From a virus, in IMG/VR virus record IMGVR_UViG_3300025154_000088, positions 1-64,000 of that record: a stretch of DNA of 64,000 nt; one strand, 5' to 3'. Every line of letters starts with the position of its first letter. Positions within the stretch are counted from its first letter, which is position 1. The translations under genes were made by a program, and so were the position numbers. Below are positions 47,781 through 57,391 of the stretch, one piece after another. The notes below the pieces were generated by a model. That model saw nothing but the letters and a program-made list of their open reading frames with translations, did not search any database and was not told the DNA's origin.

Positions 47781-49838
47781 ATGCCTAACGAAATCGCAAT
47801 CCCAGACGGCCAGACGGTATCCGAAAAAGATAGCGTTTGGCTTCAGCTTGCCCAACTGGCCTACGATCAGTCCACCAGTTTCATGGACAACAACTACCGG
47901 AAAAACTGGGAGAACGCCCTTCGTCATTTCTCAAATCGGCACCATGCAGGCTCGAAGTACAATTCCCCGGAGTACAGGTACAGGTCGAAGATTTTCCGGC
48001 CCAAGACCAGGGCGGCGATCAGGAGCAACGAAGCCGCCGCGGTAGCCGCTTTTTTCAGCAACCCCGATACCGTTTCAATCGAAAGCCAAAATCCGGACAA
48101 CCCTGAACAGGTGGCAAGCGCAGAGATTACCAAGGAGCTCGTCAACTACAGGTTGGAAAATACAATCCCCTGGTTTCTGACCTGCATCGGGGGGATCCAA
48201 GACGCCATGAAACTGGGGGTGGTGGCTTCCTATCAGGACTGGGAATACGAGGAGAGAACAGATGCCCAGCAGATTCCCCAACAGGATCAGTTCGGAAACC
48301 CGATGGTAGACCCTGCGACCGGCGAGCCGATGATGGCGGAATCGGAAACCATCACGATCCGCAGGGATCAACCAAGGATTCAGCTTCTTCCCATCGAAAA
48401 CGTGAGGATTCACCCAGCCTCTTCATGGATCAATCCGGCACAGTCGAGTCCATACCTTATCGTCCTATGGCCCATGTACGTTCAGGACGTGAAGGCCAAA
48501 ATGCAGGGCGACGACCCAAAGACGGGGAAAAAGCCATGGTTCCAACTTTCGGATGATGAACTCAAGACGGGGAGAAAGTTCGTCTACGATTCAACTCGCT
48601 CCGTTCGAGAAGGCCAAAGGGAAGAGAAGTACGACCAGAACTCAGCCAAGCCCCTGAACGAATACGATATCGTTTGGGTCCATCAAAATTTTGTCCGGAT
48701 CCAGGGCGAGGAAGTCGTTTATTTCACACTGGGGACCGAGCACCTTCTTTCCGAGCCTCAATTTCTCGAAGAAACCTGCCCGATAGGGGAAAGGCCGGTC
48801 GTCATCGGGTGCGCTCTGATCGAAACCCATAAACTCATGCCGGCTGGATACGCGGAGTTGGGGAGCGAAACACAAAAGGAGATCAATGAAATAGCGAATT
48901 CTCGACTGGATAACGTAAAGCTCGTCATGTTGAAACGCTGGCAGATGAAAAGAGGCAAACAGGTTGACACCGGGTCCCTTCTTCGAAACGCAGCCGGATC
49001 TATCACCCTCGTCGACGACCACGACGACCTGAAAGAGATCGCATTCGAAGACGTTACGCAGTCTTCCTACCAGGAGCAGGACCGCCTGAATGTGGATTTC
49101 GATGAGCTCCTTGGTTCGTTTTCAGCCTCTACAATCCAGACGAATCGAAAGCTCAATGAAACCGTGGGCGGCATGTCCATGCTCCGGGGTACGGCAAATT
49201 CCCTTTCAGAGTACACTCTCAAGACATACGGGGAAACGTGGGTTGAGCCTGTCATCAAGCAGCTCGTGAAACTGGAGCAGGCCTACGAGACTGACGAAAC
49301 GGTCCTGACCATCGCGGCGACAAAAGCAAAACTTTGGCAGCGGTTCGGGATCAACGAGATCACCGACAGGCTGATTCGGCAAAACCTTTCCGTCAAAGTG
49401 GATGCAGGGTCCGGTGCGACGGATCCAATGTTCAGGCTGGAGAAATTCCTTCTCGCAGTCGGGAAATATTCGGAGATTGAAGCCCGGCAGATTGAGATGA
49501 TGGCCGCAGGCGGGCAGCCGACATTGAACCTTGAGGAGATACAGGCCGAAATCTTCGGGCGCCTTGGCTACAAATCAGGAAAAAGGTTCTTCATCCCGAA
49601 GCAACAAGAAGACCCCCAGGCGGCGCAACTTGCACAGCAGATCCAAGAGATGCAGGGCATGATTCAACAGCTCCAAGCGGCCCTGCAAGACAAAGAAGCC
49701 GACCGGCAGGCCAAACTCACAGACACCCAGATTCGAGAGCAGGGCCAGAACCAGAGGAAAGCAGCGGAGCTCAATTCCCAGATGCTTTTGAAAACCATGG
49801 ACCTGCGAAACCCGGTAGCCGGTGAAAAAAATGCCTGA
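47781..49838 (+). CDS. Portal protein (P22-like)
   Basis: A protein of 685 residues. SFMDNNYRKNWENALRHFSN near the N-terminus, RRDQPRIQLLPIENVRIHPA in the middle, and a helical, Gln-rich C-terminus (about 610-670, QQLQAALQDKEADRQAKL) like the P22 portal barrel. It forms the ring through which DNA enters and leaves. Placed between terminase and scaffold, as expected. ATG 47781 has only a weak ribosome site. Confidence 0.82.
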   Translation: MPNEIAIPDGQTVSEKDSVWLQLAQLAYDQSTSFMDNNYRKNWENALRHFSNRHHAGSKYNSPEYRYRSKIFRPKTRAAIRSNEAAAVAAFFSNPDTVSIESQNPDNPEQVASAEITKELVNYRLENTIPWFLTCIGGIQDAMKLGVVASYQDWEYEERTDAQQIPQQDQFGNPMVDPATGEPMMAESETITIRRDQPRIQLLPIENVRIHPASSWINPAQSSPYLIVLWPMYVQDVKAKMQGDDPKTGKKPWFQLSDDELKTGRKFVYDSTRSVREGQREEKYDQNSAKPLNEYDIVWVHQNFVRIQGEEVVYFTLGTEHLLSEPQFLEETCPIGERPVVIGCALIETHKLMPAGYAELGSETQKEINEIANSRLDNVKLVMLKRWQMKRGKQVDTGSLLRNAAGSITLVDDHDDLKEIAFEDVTQSSYQEQDRLNVDFDELLGSFSASTIQTNRKLNETVGGMSMLRGTANSLSEYTLKTYGETWVEPVIKQLVKLEQAYETDETVLTIAATKAKLWQRFGINEITDRLIRQNLSVKVDAGSGATDPMFRLEKFLLAVGKYSEIEARQIEMMAAGGQPTLNLEEIQAEIFGRLGYKSGKRFFIPKQQEDPQAAQLAQQIQEMQGMIQQLQAALQDKEADRQAKLTDTQIREQGQNQRKAAELNSQMLLKTMDLRNPVAGEKNA

Positions 49839-50130
49839 ATATTCCCATGAAGACGCGGCCTTGTTTGCTGAAGCGATTCTCGGGAAAGACGCTGAGGAGT
49901 TTTTCAACTCCCAGATCGGGCGGTTTGTCCTGGCGAGATCGATGGAAGAAGTCGAAGACGCAAGGGAAGAGCTCGAAAAACCAGATACCGAAGACGACCC
50001 TGTTAAAATCAAGGCGCTTCTTCGGAAGATTCGAAGCGCGAAGGATGCAATTTCTTGGTTAAACGAAGCCATTATGGCCGGGAATACGGCCGTTCAAATA
50101 CTTGAGCAGCGAAGGGAAGAGGGAGAATAA
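49831..50130 (+). CDS. Small acidic helical protein between portal and scaffold
   Basis: A protein of 99 residues from ATG 49831, overlapping the portal stop by 8 bases. All helical (ALFAEAILGKDAEEFFNS, IKALLRKIRSAKDAISWL). May be a scaffold or portal accessory; not recognised. Confidence 0.6.
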   Translation: MPEYSHEDAALFAEAILGKDAEEFFNSQIGRFVLARSMEEVEDAREELEKPDTEDDPVKIKALLRKIRSAKDAISWLNEAIMAGNTAVQILEQRREEGE

Positions 50131-50132
50131 AA

Positions 50133-51143
50133 ATGGAAAACGACGCTACCCAAAAGGGCGCGGAAGAAGTAACCCCGGAAGTCGAAGCCCCCAAAGTTCG
50201 TACCCTGGCAGAAATCAGGGCCGAACAGACGGAAGCCATTGCAGACCGGAGAGCGGCGGAAAAGGCTGAAGAAGATAAAGAGCCTGAAAAACAGACCGAG
50301 CCGGAACCAGAGAAGGTACAAGAGCCGGCGAAGCCCACCTTCCCCGAAAAGGTGAAGATCAAAGTGGACGGGACGGAACTGGAAGTCCCCGGGGAGGAAG
50401 TGTGGAACGCAGGAATCCAAGCCAAACAGAAATTAAGCGCGGCGGATCGTCGTCTACAAGAGGCCACCGAAGAGCTCCGGAAAGCCCGGGAAGAACGAGC
50501 CCGCGCTCAACTATTTAAGCCACCCGCGAAGGCGGACGCTGAAAAACCTCCTGAACCCGAAAAGAAAGAAGAAATCGACGACACCGACCTGGACGAACTC
50601 GCCCAGGCTTTTCAGTACGGGGAGAAGGAGGAGATCAAGAAAGCCCTGACCAAACTCAGGGAACCGGGACGGCAAACGCCCACCCTGGACGATTCGAAGA
50701 TTGCGGAGTTGGTGGACAAACGGGTTGCAGAGAGAGAAGCGGAAGCCCTCAAAATCAAGAAGGCGGAGGACATCAGGCGGATCAACGATCAGTTTGACCT
50801 CCCACCCGATAAAGGCGGCTTCAAGGATCTTCTCGACGACCCGCAGGCGAAGGAACTCGTTTTGCGCGAGATCGATTTCCGGATTGCTGGCGGCTCCCGC
50901 GGAGATGTTTGGGAGACCTACGAGCAGGCCGGAAAGACCGTGCGGGAGTTTCTTGAAACTCGGAAGAATTTCGGAAAGCCGGCGGCAGTCACCGACCTTG
51001 CACAGCGCAGGGAACGGAAAAAGGCCATCGACACGATTACGCCGGCAGGTGGGCGGGAACCAGGCCCGACACCAGAACCCAAAAAACAGACCACGGCTGA
51101 AATCATCGCAGACATGCGTAAATCTCGACCGGGTCAAGGATAA
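50133..51143 (+). CDS. Scaffold protein
   Basis: A protein of 336 residues. Highly charged with no hydrophobic core: acidic Pro/Glu stretch (about 40-70), coiled-coil helices, and a basic C-terminus (EIIADMRKSRPGQG) that could bind coat. Typical of a scaffold immediately upstream of the major coat gene. No protease motif seen, so it may be re-used or expelled as in P22. Confidence 0.75.
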   Translation: MENDATQKGAEEVTPEVEAPKVRTLAEIRAEQTEAIADRRAAEKAEEDKEPEKQTEPEPEKVQEPAKPTFPEKVKIKVDGTELEVPGEEVWNAGIQAKQKLSAADRRLQEATEELRKAREERARAQLFKPPAKADAEKPPEPEKKEEIDDTDLDELAQAFQYGEKEEIKKALTKLREPGRQTPTLDDSKIAELVDKRVAEREAEALKIKKAEDIRRINDQFDLPPDKGGFKDLLDDPQAKELVLREIDFRIAGGSRGDVWETYEQAGKTVREFLETRKNFGKPAAVTDLAQRRERKKAIDTITPAGGREPGPTPEPKKQTTAEIIADMRKSRPGQG

Positions 51144-51154
51144 GGAGATCAACT

Positions 51155-51925
51155 ATGGCAGGGCAAGTGTGGGCTGTGGACAGCGTGGGCGGGTATATGT
51201 CCGCCGAAAATCTGTCCAAAAAGCTCCGCATGGCCGTTCAGCCTCAGGTGAAGTTTCGGCAGTTTTGCGATGTAAAGGATGCATCTCAGCAGGGGAAGAA
51301 AAAAGGAGATCAATTCCACTGGGACGTTTACCTGGACATCGCCACTCAGGGCACGACCGTCGCGGAGACAAACACGGTCCCGGAATCCAATTTTACCATC
51401 GTTCAGGGCACCCTCACCATCGATGAGGCGGCCCATGCGATTCCGTATTCCGGGAAACTCGACGACCTTTCCGAGCACCCCTTGACGGAGATCATCAATA
51501 AGGTGCTCAAAAACGACGCCAAGAAGTTTTTCGACATCTCGGCGCACGCTCAATTCGACACCTGTCTTCTGCGGGTCTACCCGACCGGCGGGACGGCAAC
51601 CGACGCGGTAACGCTGGCGACCACCGGGACAGTCGGCGGGACCAGCACCAAGGCACTGAACACCGGGCATGTCAAGGCAATCGTGGACCTCATGAAAGAA
51701 CGGAACATCGTTCCCTACACCGGGGATGATTATTACGCGATTTCCTGGCCGTCCACCTACCGGACCTTCAAGAACGCACTGGAGACAATTCACCAGTACA
51801 CCGCCGAAGGCTTCGGGATGATCGCAACCGGTGAAATCGGTCGGTACGAAAACTGCCGGTTCATCGAACAGACCCATGTGGCAAAGGCGGGCACCACCTA
51901 CACGGATTGGTGCTTCTTCTTCGGT
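51155..51925 (+). CDS. Major coat protein, exon 1 (residues 1-257)
   Basis: The coat protein is 312 residues after joining 51155-51925 with 52853-53020. It resembles the N4 gp56-like / P22-gp5-region coat family: VWAVDSVGGYMSAENLSKKL, DQFHWDVYLDIAT, and the long central beta-helical domain. The frame runs on into the intron for 39 codons before a stop, so an unspliced product would end in unrelated residues. Exon 1 ends ..FFFG at a T, the required base before a group I splice site. AAGGAG lies 7 bases before ATG 51155. Confidence 0.87.
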
Positions 51926-52852
51926 AAATTCTTTGCCGCTTGTTGCAGTAATGCAGCAATGATAACCTCGTTAATTGCTGGAAAGCTAAAGGCATTCGTG
52001 CCCATGCCAATCAGCAGCCAAGCTCTGCCGAGTGTGGCATGAGAAGGTTCAACGACTATCCCGAGAGGGAGTACATCGCAAGTGCGATGGAAAAGCGAGG
52101 CATCCGGAAACGGATGAAGATATAGTCTCATCTCATGGGAAACCATGAGCAGTCTTTTAAGACGGTGCAAACAGAGAATGGAATCAATCATTAAAGCCGA
52201 TATGCAAAAATGCAAAGTGTACGCGCTTTCATCCAGTGAAAATGGAAGAATCCGCTATATCGGCCAGACCATACAGTCACTAAGCAGGAGGCTTGCCCAA
52301 CACATAGCAGACGCAAAAAGGTTTGCGGAGAGCAAAAGCTACCTGCACAGGTGGATTCGCAAAACATTGAGGAATGGGTACAACTTGCAAATCAACCTCA
52401 TCGATAGTGATTGTGTGGTGGATTTATCTGAAGCCCAGTGGATTGCCTGTTTCAGAAAAACCACCCCGGATCTTGTAAATACCGAAGATGGCGGCAAGAC
52501 CGGAAAATTAGGACACAAACTCTCTGATGAAACAAAAGCTAAAATGCGAGGCCCGAAGTCCGTTACCCATCGGGTAAATATCAGTAAAGGGCTTAGGGGA
52601 ACGCATTCTGAAAAGAGGTCTTTGTCCCAGGTGGGGAATAGCAAATCGAAAGGCGAATCAAACAGGCACGCTGTTCTTACAGAAAATCAGGTGATTGAAA
52701 TAAAGAGAGAACTTAAATCCGGTTGCGTTGGCTCCGAACTTGCCAGAAAGTACGGGGTCCAGAAATCAGCAATCAGCAAGATAAATGTGGGAAGAAGTTG
52801 GAAACACATCCGGATATAAGGCTCTCCATGACGGGTTTGCACGAAGACCATG
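51926..52852 (+). ncRNA. Group I self-splicing intron in the coat gene
   Basis: Core elements are clear: Q-like AATCAGCAGCCAAGC (about 52009); R element GTTCAACGACTATCCC (about 52048); P8 hairpin CATCCG-GAAA-CGGATG (52101-52116); S element AAGATATAGTC (52117-52127), whose ATAGTC pairs with R's GACTAT (P7); P9 CTCATG / CATGAG just after. P1: exon CGGT pairs with guide GCCG at 51935, giving the conserved U-G pair at the cut. The intron ends in G (52852). Joining at these points restores a 312-residue frame. Length 927 bases. Core sequence resembles subgroup IA of phage introns. Confidence 0.88.
52145..52819 (+). CDS. GIY-YIG intron-encoded homing endonuclease
   Basis: 224 residues from the first ATG, but that start lies in the P9 helix; ATG 52178 or 52202 is likelier. 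GIY-YIG core: KCKVYALSSS and RIRYIGQT, then SRRLAQHIADA and WIACFRK. A NUMOD-like spacer (TKAKMRGPK, VNISKGLRGTHSE) and a C-terminal helix-turn-helix (VIEIKRELKSGCVGSELARK, KSAISKINVGRSWK) recognise DNA. It would cut intron-free coat genes so that repair copies the intron. More AT-rich than its surroundings. Confidence 0.88.
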   Translation: MSSLLRRCKQRMESIIKADMQKCKVYALSSSENGRIRYIGQTIQSLSRRLAQHIADAKRFAESKSYLHRWIRKTLRNGYNLQINLIDSDCVVDLSEAQWIACFRKTTPDLVNTEDGGKTGKLGHKLSDETKAKMRGPKSVTHRVNISKGLRGTHSEKRSLSQVGNSKSKGESNRHAVLTENQVIEIKRELKSGCVGSELARKYGVQKSAISKINVGRSWKHIRI

Positions 52853-53020
52853 GAAGACACAGTCGCAGAAGCAATTGCAGTACCCGAAGAAATGCGTGGA
52901 AAAATCCCCGGCGACTTCGGAAGATCCAAGGGGGTGGCGTGGTACTATCTCGGGGGCTTCGGCCTTGTTCATACCACTGTTGCCCAGGTCCGTGTCGTCA
53001 AATGGGAATCGTTGGCATAA
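52853..53020 (+). CDS. Major coat protein, exon 2 (residues 258-312)
   Basis: Continues the coat frame from EDTVAEAIAVPEEMRGKIPG to GGFGLVHTTVAQVRVVKWES and a TAA at 53018. The GF-x-L-x-HT strand near the end is typical of the C-terminus of N4-gp56-like coat proteins. It has no start signal of its own, so it needs splicing to be made as part of coat. Confidence 0.87.
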   Translation, partial: EDTVAEAIAVPEEMRGKIPGDFGRSKGVAWYYLGGFGLVHTTVAQVRVVKWESLA

Positions 53021-53033
53021 GGGAGGCTAAACC

Positions 53034-53582
53034 ATGAGTTTCTATTCCGACGGAAAATTCGGGCAGAGGAATCGGAAATGGTTTGGCCTCGGAGCGAAAT
53101 GGGGCGGGGAGATGTCTCCCTATATGTACTCCAGCTTCGCAACGCTGACCATTTCCGAAAAGGGAGTCAAGGCGGGCGGATTCTTCCTTGGCACCCACGA
53201 CCCGGGGACACTGACCCATGTGGAAAAGTGGTATCCCCCTGGACCGATCAGCATCAAAAAGATCGGTGTTTTCGTGTGCTCCACCCTCGTCAACGCTTCG
53301 GGTGCGGGAATGAACTTCCAGTTCCTGACCCGGGGGGCTTCGGCATCGGTCATCGGGACCGTGAAGATGGCATCCTGTACCGTGGCGGAAGCGGCCAAGG
53401 CGAGCAAGAGCAGCCTGACCGTCACCCAGTGCAAAGCGGGCGAGTACATCACCATCAAGTCCTTCGAGCCGACGACCTTTAGCGCCACGGCCTCGGAGAA
53501 AAAGGCGACCACCACCGGGCGGGCCGCATTCTTCATCGACTGGGTTCCGAAGTTCGACATCGATGGAAGATGGGACGATTAA
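53034..53582 (+). CDS. Virion protein downstream of coat (possible decoration protein)
   Basis: A protein of 182 residues behind GGGAGG. Beta-rich, Ser/Thr/Ala-rich, few charges (ITIKSFEPTTFSATASEK; GTVKMASCTVAEAAKASKSS). Position right after the coat and its amount of beta structure suggest a head decoration or stabilising protein; no family recognised. Confidence 0.6.
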   Translation: MSFYSDGKFGQRNRKWFGLGAKWGGEMSPYMYSSFATLTISEKGVKAGGFFLGTHDPGTLTHVEKWYPPGPISIKKIGVFVCSTLVNASGAGMNFQFLTRGASASVIGTVKMASCTVAEAAKASKSSLTVTQCKAGEYITIKSFEPTTFSATASEKKATTTGRAAFFIDWVPKFDIDGRWDD

Positions 53583-53658
53583 CCTGACGGGAAACCGTCG
53601 CTACCAGGGCCGGGGGTTCGTGCAGGCCCCCGGCCTCTTCTGGCAATGAAAGGGGAAA

Positions 53659-53853
53659 ATGAAATCCAAGAACAACATTTTCGACCGGCCAAAAGGCCTT
53701 CCGCGTGATTTCCAAGAAGAGATCTATGCAGCGTGTAAGCCAATTTGCGACAAGTATCTTTCGATGAACAAGCCTCATATTTCTAAGGGCAGGCTTAGGA
53801 CTCTTGCGGAAGAGGCGATTATGAAAGCCCTTTTCATGAAGGATGCTGAATAA
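53659..53853 (+). CDS. Small helical protein
   Basis: A protein of 64 residues behind GAAAGGGG. EEIYAACKPICDKYLSMNKP and LRTLAEEAIMKALFM are helices. Opens the run of small and sugar genes. Function unknown. Confidence 0.5.
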   Translation: MKSKNNIFDRPKGLPRDFQEEIYAACKPICDKYLSMNKPHISKGRLRTLAEEAIMKALFMKDAE

Positions 53854-54014
53854 TGCTACTCGACACCAGATTCAAGATCTCCGTCCTCAAGGCCCTCGGG
53901 ATGATCCTTTGGTGGGTGGCATTCAAGATGGACAAACTTCACTCAGGCTCTTACCTCACAACCGTAAAGGAGATAGACGACCTTGCGAACGAACTCAAGA
54001 GCACAAGCTCTTAA
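53853..54014 (+). CDS. 53-residue protein with a membrane-like helix
   Basis: ATG 53853 overlaps the previous stop (TAATG). ISVLKALGMILWWVAFKMDK is a possible membrane segment; the tail is acidic helix. It overlaps the glycosyltransferase start by 32 bases. Confidence 0.5.
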   Translation: MLLDTRFKISVLKALGMILWWVAFKMDKLHSGSYLTTVKEIDDLANELKSTSS

Positions 54015-55074
54015 ACTCGGCTTCGTGGCGGGCCATTGCTGCATTCGTGTGCAGAAAATGGCAATCCCGTTGATGGAGCATTGCGGGCATACGGTCTATC
54101 TGTGCAGCCAGAAACTACCCTCCATGGCGCACAGTTACGACATGTTTTGCCAGGCGTTTTCCATTCATCAGCTTCGGAACTGGATCCGGATTGTCGACCA
54201 CGCTGTAGACCTCTACCACGTTCATAACGAACCGAGTTGGTTTGTAACAGCCATCAAGGAAGTATCCGACAAGCCGGTCATCCTCGACGTTCACGACTCC
54301 TTCCTTGCCCGGGTGACTCCAGAGGAGCACGACAAACACATTGCGGACGGTAAAAACGTCATCCGGATCACCCCGGAGGAAAGAAACAATTTCCAGCTTG
54401 CAGACGGGCTTGTCTTCCCGGCGAGGCCCTTTGCCGACCTTATCATTTCGGAATACGGGCTGAAACAGCCGCACTGCATCCTTCCGAGCTACCTCCCCCA
54501 CAACCTCCACGGATACCAGCAGAACAAGGACTGGTACGGGGGTCTGGTCTACGAGGGCCGGGTGGATCTTCCGGAAAAGATCCAAGAGGAATTCGAGCAT
54601 TCGGCAGGGTTTACCTACACCGATTATTCCGACCTCGCCCGGCAATGCAAAGACATCGGAATCGATTTCCACATCTACGCCAGGGGGGATGAGGCTTTCC
54701 TCAAGGTCTACAAGGATATCGCCGTACCTCACAAGCCCGAGGCCTTCAACGTCCTGATCGAAAAGCTTTCCAGGCATGACTGGGGGCTGGTGGGAAACTC
54801 TTTCCATACCCCGGAATGGGAAGTCGCCCTTCCCAACAAACTCTGGGAATATGTCGCCGCGGGGACTCCGGTAGTCTCGATCAACGCCAAGCATTCATCG
54901 GAGGTCATCGAAGAACACGGGATAGGGATTACGGTCAACTCCATACAGGAACTGGCCGACAGGTGGGCAGAGCATACCGAGATCCGGAAGCACCTCTTGA
55001 AGGTTCGTGGGAAGTTCACCATGGAAAATAACATCCATGTCCTTGAAGACCTTTACCGGGAGGTGCTCCAATGA
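53983..55074 (+). CDS. Glycosyltransferase (GT-B type)
   Basis: 363 residues from TTG 53983, which has AAGGAG 10 bases upstream; an ATG at 54057 would cut off the first strand (LKLGFVAGHCCIRVQ). The fold shows the GT-B halves: VDHAVDLYHVHNEPSWF, KPVILDVHDSF, and in the second half LPNKLWEYVAAGTPVVSINA, the nucleotide-sugar site of GT4-like enzymes. It should move a sugar onto an acceptor. First enzyme of the sugar cassette; tightly followed by a methyltransferase (ATGA overlap). Confidence 0.75.
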   Translation: MRTNSRAQALKLGFVAGHCCIRVQKMAIPLMEHCGHTVYLCSQKLPSMAHSYDMFCQAFSIHQLRNWIRIVDHAVDLYHVHNEPSWFVTAIKEVSDKPVILDVHDSFLARVTPEEHDKHIADGKNVIRITPEERNNFQLADGLVFPARPFADLIISEYGLKQPHCILPSYLPHNLHGYQQNKDWYGGLVYEGRVDLPEKIQEEFEHSAGFTYTDYSDLARQCKDIGIDFHIYARGDEAFLKVYKDIAVPHKPEAFNVLIEKLSRHDWGLVGNSFHTPEWEVALPNKLWEYVAAGTPVVSINAKHSSEVIEEHGIGITVNSIQELADRWAEHTEIRKHLLKVRGKFTMENNIHVLEDLYREVLQ

Positions 55075-55682
55075 CCCCCGAAGAAAACGCCTATTGGGAC
55101 ATGGTGGCCGACACGGCCGTAAGGGGTGAAGTGGATGTCAATTACTGGAAGATCGCCCAGATCGTGCGGAGAGTTCTCAAGTACGACCTTTGGGGGTCTA
55201 CCGTAATCGAGATTGGGGCCGGCATACCGTTTGTCGCCATGAATCTTTTGAACATGGTGAAATTCCAATATAACGGCCTTGAGCCTTCAGCGAGATTCAG
55301 GGACGCAGCCGTGTCGATGTTGGGGATACAACTCAAAGCGGCTTCCGCATACGCATTGCAATGCCGAAGCCAGTCCGCCGATTTCTTTTTCGCCTTTGAC
55401 GTTCTGGAGCATGTTTCACGAGACGACCGAGATCGGTCCTACCAGGAAATCGGAAGGGTGCTCAAGCCCGGAGGGCTGATGCTCATCCACAATCCATGCG
55501 AAGGAAACTACCAGGGCCACAAGAAGAAATTCGAACCGGGATTCAGCCTTCAAGACCTTCAGCTTCTGATCGATACTGCCGGCATGAAGCTGGCAGAGAT
55601 CGAGGTTTACGCCATCACCCTTCCGACCAAAAACGGTCCCGATATCAGGGAATACCAATGGATAACGCTGGTCAAAAAATGA
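55071..55682 (+). CDS. SAM-dependent methyltransferase (class I)
   Basis: A protein of 203 residues. Motif I STVIEIGAGIPFV, acidic FFFAFDVLEHVS, then IGRVLKPGGLMLIHNPCEG: standard for sugar/small-molecule methyltransferases. No nucleic-acid motif. With glycosyltransferases on both sides, it probably methylates a sugar or glycan. Confidence 0.8.
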   Translation: MTPEENAYWDMVADTAVRGEVDVNYWKIAQIVRRVLKYDLWGSTVIEIGAGIPFVAMNLLNMVKFQYNGLEPSARFRDAAVSMLGIQLKAASAYALQCRSQSADFFFAFDVLEHVSRDDRDRSYQEIGRVLKPGGLMLIHNPCEGNYQGHKKKFEPGFSLQDLQLLIDTAGMKLAEIEVYAITLPTKNGPDIREYQWITLVKK

Positions 55683-55693
55683 AAGGAGAAGCT

Positions 55694-57391
55694 GTGAACA
55701 TCAAAGAATATTGGGATCATGAATGGTCCCGTCGCATCGTCGAAGGCGGTGTGCTGATGAACAAAGAGAAATTCAAATACCTTGTCAAGCAGCTTTGGAA
55801 AAGGCCGTATCTGATTCCGCTTCGAAAGCTGGAGGTCGGGTGCGGGTCCGGGGTACATATCAGGGAGCTTTCTTCGCTGTGTAAAGAGTGGTCAGGAAAT
55901 TATACTGGTTTCGATCTGTCCGAAACAGCCGTAAAATTTGCGAAAAGACAGGGGCTGAACGTATGGCACGGCGACATTACCGGAGATAGAAAAATAAGCC
56001 AGTCTCCATACGCCCCGGTGGGTCCGTTTCAGCTTTTCCTCTTCCTGGATGTCCTCGAACACATGACCGACCACCAAGCGGTCGCCGCGAAGGTCCGAGA
56101 ACTTGCCGACCCGGAAGGCTTCATCATCTTCGGCAACGTCCCCCTTTACCGTTCGAAACATGAGACGGAAGGCGGATTCGAGCGGGAGATGGACATCCAT
56201 GTTCTTCGGAAGTTCATGGAGGCCTGCGGAATCGAAAAGTTCGATCACCACGTTTACGGGATCGACGGCTGGCCGTACATGATCTTTGAGGGAGGCGTGG
56301 AGCGCGGGGCTGCAAGAAAGACCGAAGAGACCACGGAGATCAAGGTAACGAAAGAAGAAGCGGCTATCATCAACAGGCCGGTACATTCCGGTCAAACATG
56401 GGCGCCTACCCCAGGGGGCGGCTTCAAGCAATACCTGGAAACCTGGAAAAAAACTCATCCATCCAAAAAAGCCCTTCGCGTTTTGATCCGGACCCCCTGG
56501 GAGAATTCGTGGATTCCGCTTTACGAGAAGGTTTTTTTGGAGCGTGGGCACCAATACGCATGGCAGCGAAAAGATTCAAATTTGGTATTGCTTGAAGATG
56601 GTAGGGCCGCAGAGCCTCCTCATATTGTTCTCCACATGTGGGCAAACGACCCCGGGGCTCTTGACTATTACCCGGACGCGAAGCAAATCGTCTTCATGCG
56701 CAGGTACGAATTCTTCGAAGGCCACTGGCTCAATTACCAGTGGGACCGAGTATCCCATCTCATCTTCTGCAACGACTGGATCAAGGAGCAGACCGAACAA
56801 ATCGCCAAGGATCGGGGGATCAAACTTCCGCCGACGCACCTGATTTACAATGCCGTCGATCTCGATAAATGGACGTTCAAGGAGCGGGGCCCCGGGAACA
56901 AAATCGGCATGGCCTGCCACGTTCACCCGAAGAAGAATCTCCCCCTTGCGCTCCAGATCCTTGCGGCCCTCCCCCGGGAATACGAGCTCCACATCGCCGG
57001 AGCAATTCAGGACGATGCGACGGCCTACTACATTCAGCATGTCGGGAAGGCTTTGGGGCTGAAGGTCAAGCTGCACGGCCACATCCCCCACAGCCAGATG
57101 GATCAATGGTGGGAAGACAAGAACTACTGCCTTTCGACATCGATTTCCGAGGGGAATCCGAACAATGTGATCGAGGCCATGGCGAAAGGGATACAGCCCA
57201 TCGTTCACAACTGGCCGGATGCTGCCCCTCAATTCAAAGGCGAAGGCGTATTCGACAAGGTTTCAAAGGCAGCGACCTACATCATCAATGTGCATTATGA
57301 TTCATCTCTTTACCGTAAAATTGTTGAAGATCATTTCAGCCTCGACAACTACCGCCAAGTCGTAAGCCTGTGCGAGAAGGTGTGCGGATGA
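55694..57391 (+). CDS. Fused methyltransferase-glycosyltransferase
   Basis: A protein of 565 residues; GTG 55694 is chosen for AAAGGAG (an ATG at 55679 is in frame). Residues 1-200: class I methyltransferase (LEVGCGSGVHIRELSSLC, LFLFLDVLEHMTDH). Residues 250-560: GT-B glycosyltransferase (HLIYNAVDLDKWTFKE, PPCH-type loop HVHPKKNLPLALQI, LHGHIPHSQMDQWW, TSISEGNPNNVIEAMAKG), the last being the typical E-x7-E nucleotide-sugar motif. One chain could add a sugar and methylate it. Confidence 0.8.
   Translation: MNIKEYWDHEWSRRIVEGGVLMNKEKFKYLVKQLWKRPYLIPLRKLEVGCGSGVHIRELSSLCKEWSGNYTGFDLSETAVKFAKRQGLNVWHGDITGDRKISQSPYAPVGPFQLFLFLDVLEHMTDHQAVAAKVRELADPEGFIIFGNVPLYRSKHETEGGFEREMDIHVLRKFMEACGIEKFDHHVYGIDGWPYMIFEGGVERGAARKTEETTEIKVTKEEAAIINRPVHSGQTWAPTPGGGFKQYLETWKKTHPSKKALRVLIRTPWENSWIPLYEKVFLERGHQYAWQRKDSNLVLLEDGRAAEPPHIVLHMWANDPGALDYYPDAKQIVFMRRYEFFEGHWLNYQWDRVSHLIFCNDWIKEQTEQIAKDRGIKLPPTHLIYNAVDLDKWTFKERGPGNKIGMACHVHPKKNLPLALQILAALPREYELHIAGAIQDDATAYYIQHVGKALGLKVKLHGHIPHSQMDQWWEDKNYCLSTSISEGNPNNVIEAMAKGIQPIVHNWPDAAPQFKGEGVFDKVSKAATYIINVHYDSSLYRKIVEDHFSLDNYRQVVSLCEKVCG

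Noticed and set aside
51926-52042. Coat protein ending naturally at 52042
   Set aside because: The last 39 codons fall in the group I intron; exon 2 restores the family's C-terminus.
55496-55693. Upstream extension of the methyltransferase-glycosyltransferase fusion
   Set aside because: It would overlap the previous gene by nearly 190 bases in another frame; GTG 55694 has a proper ribosome site.
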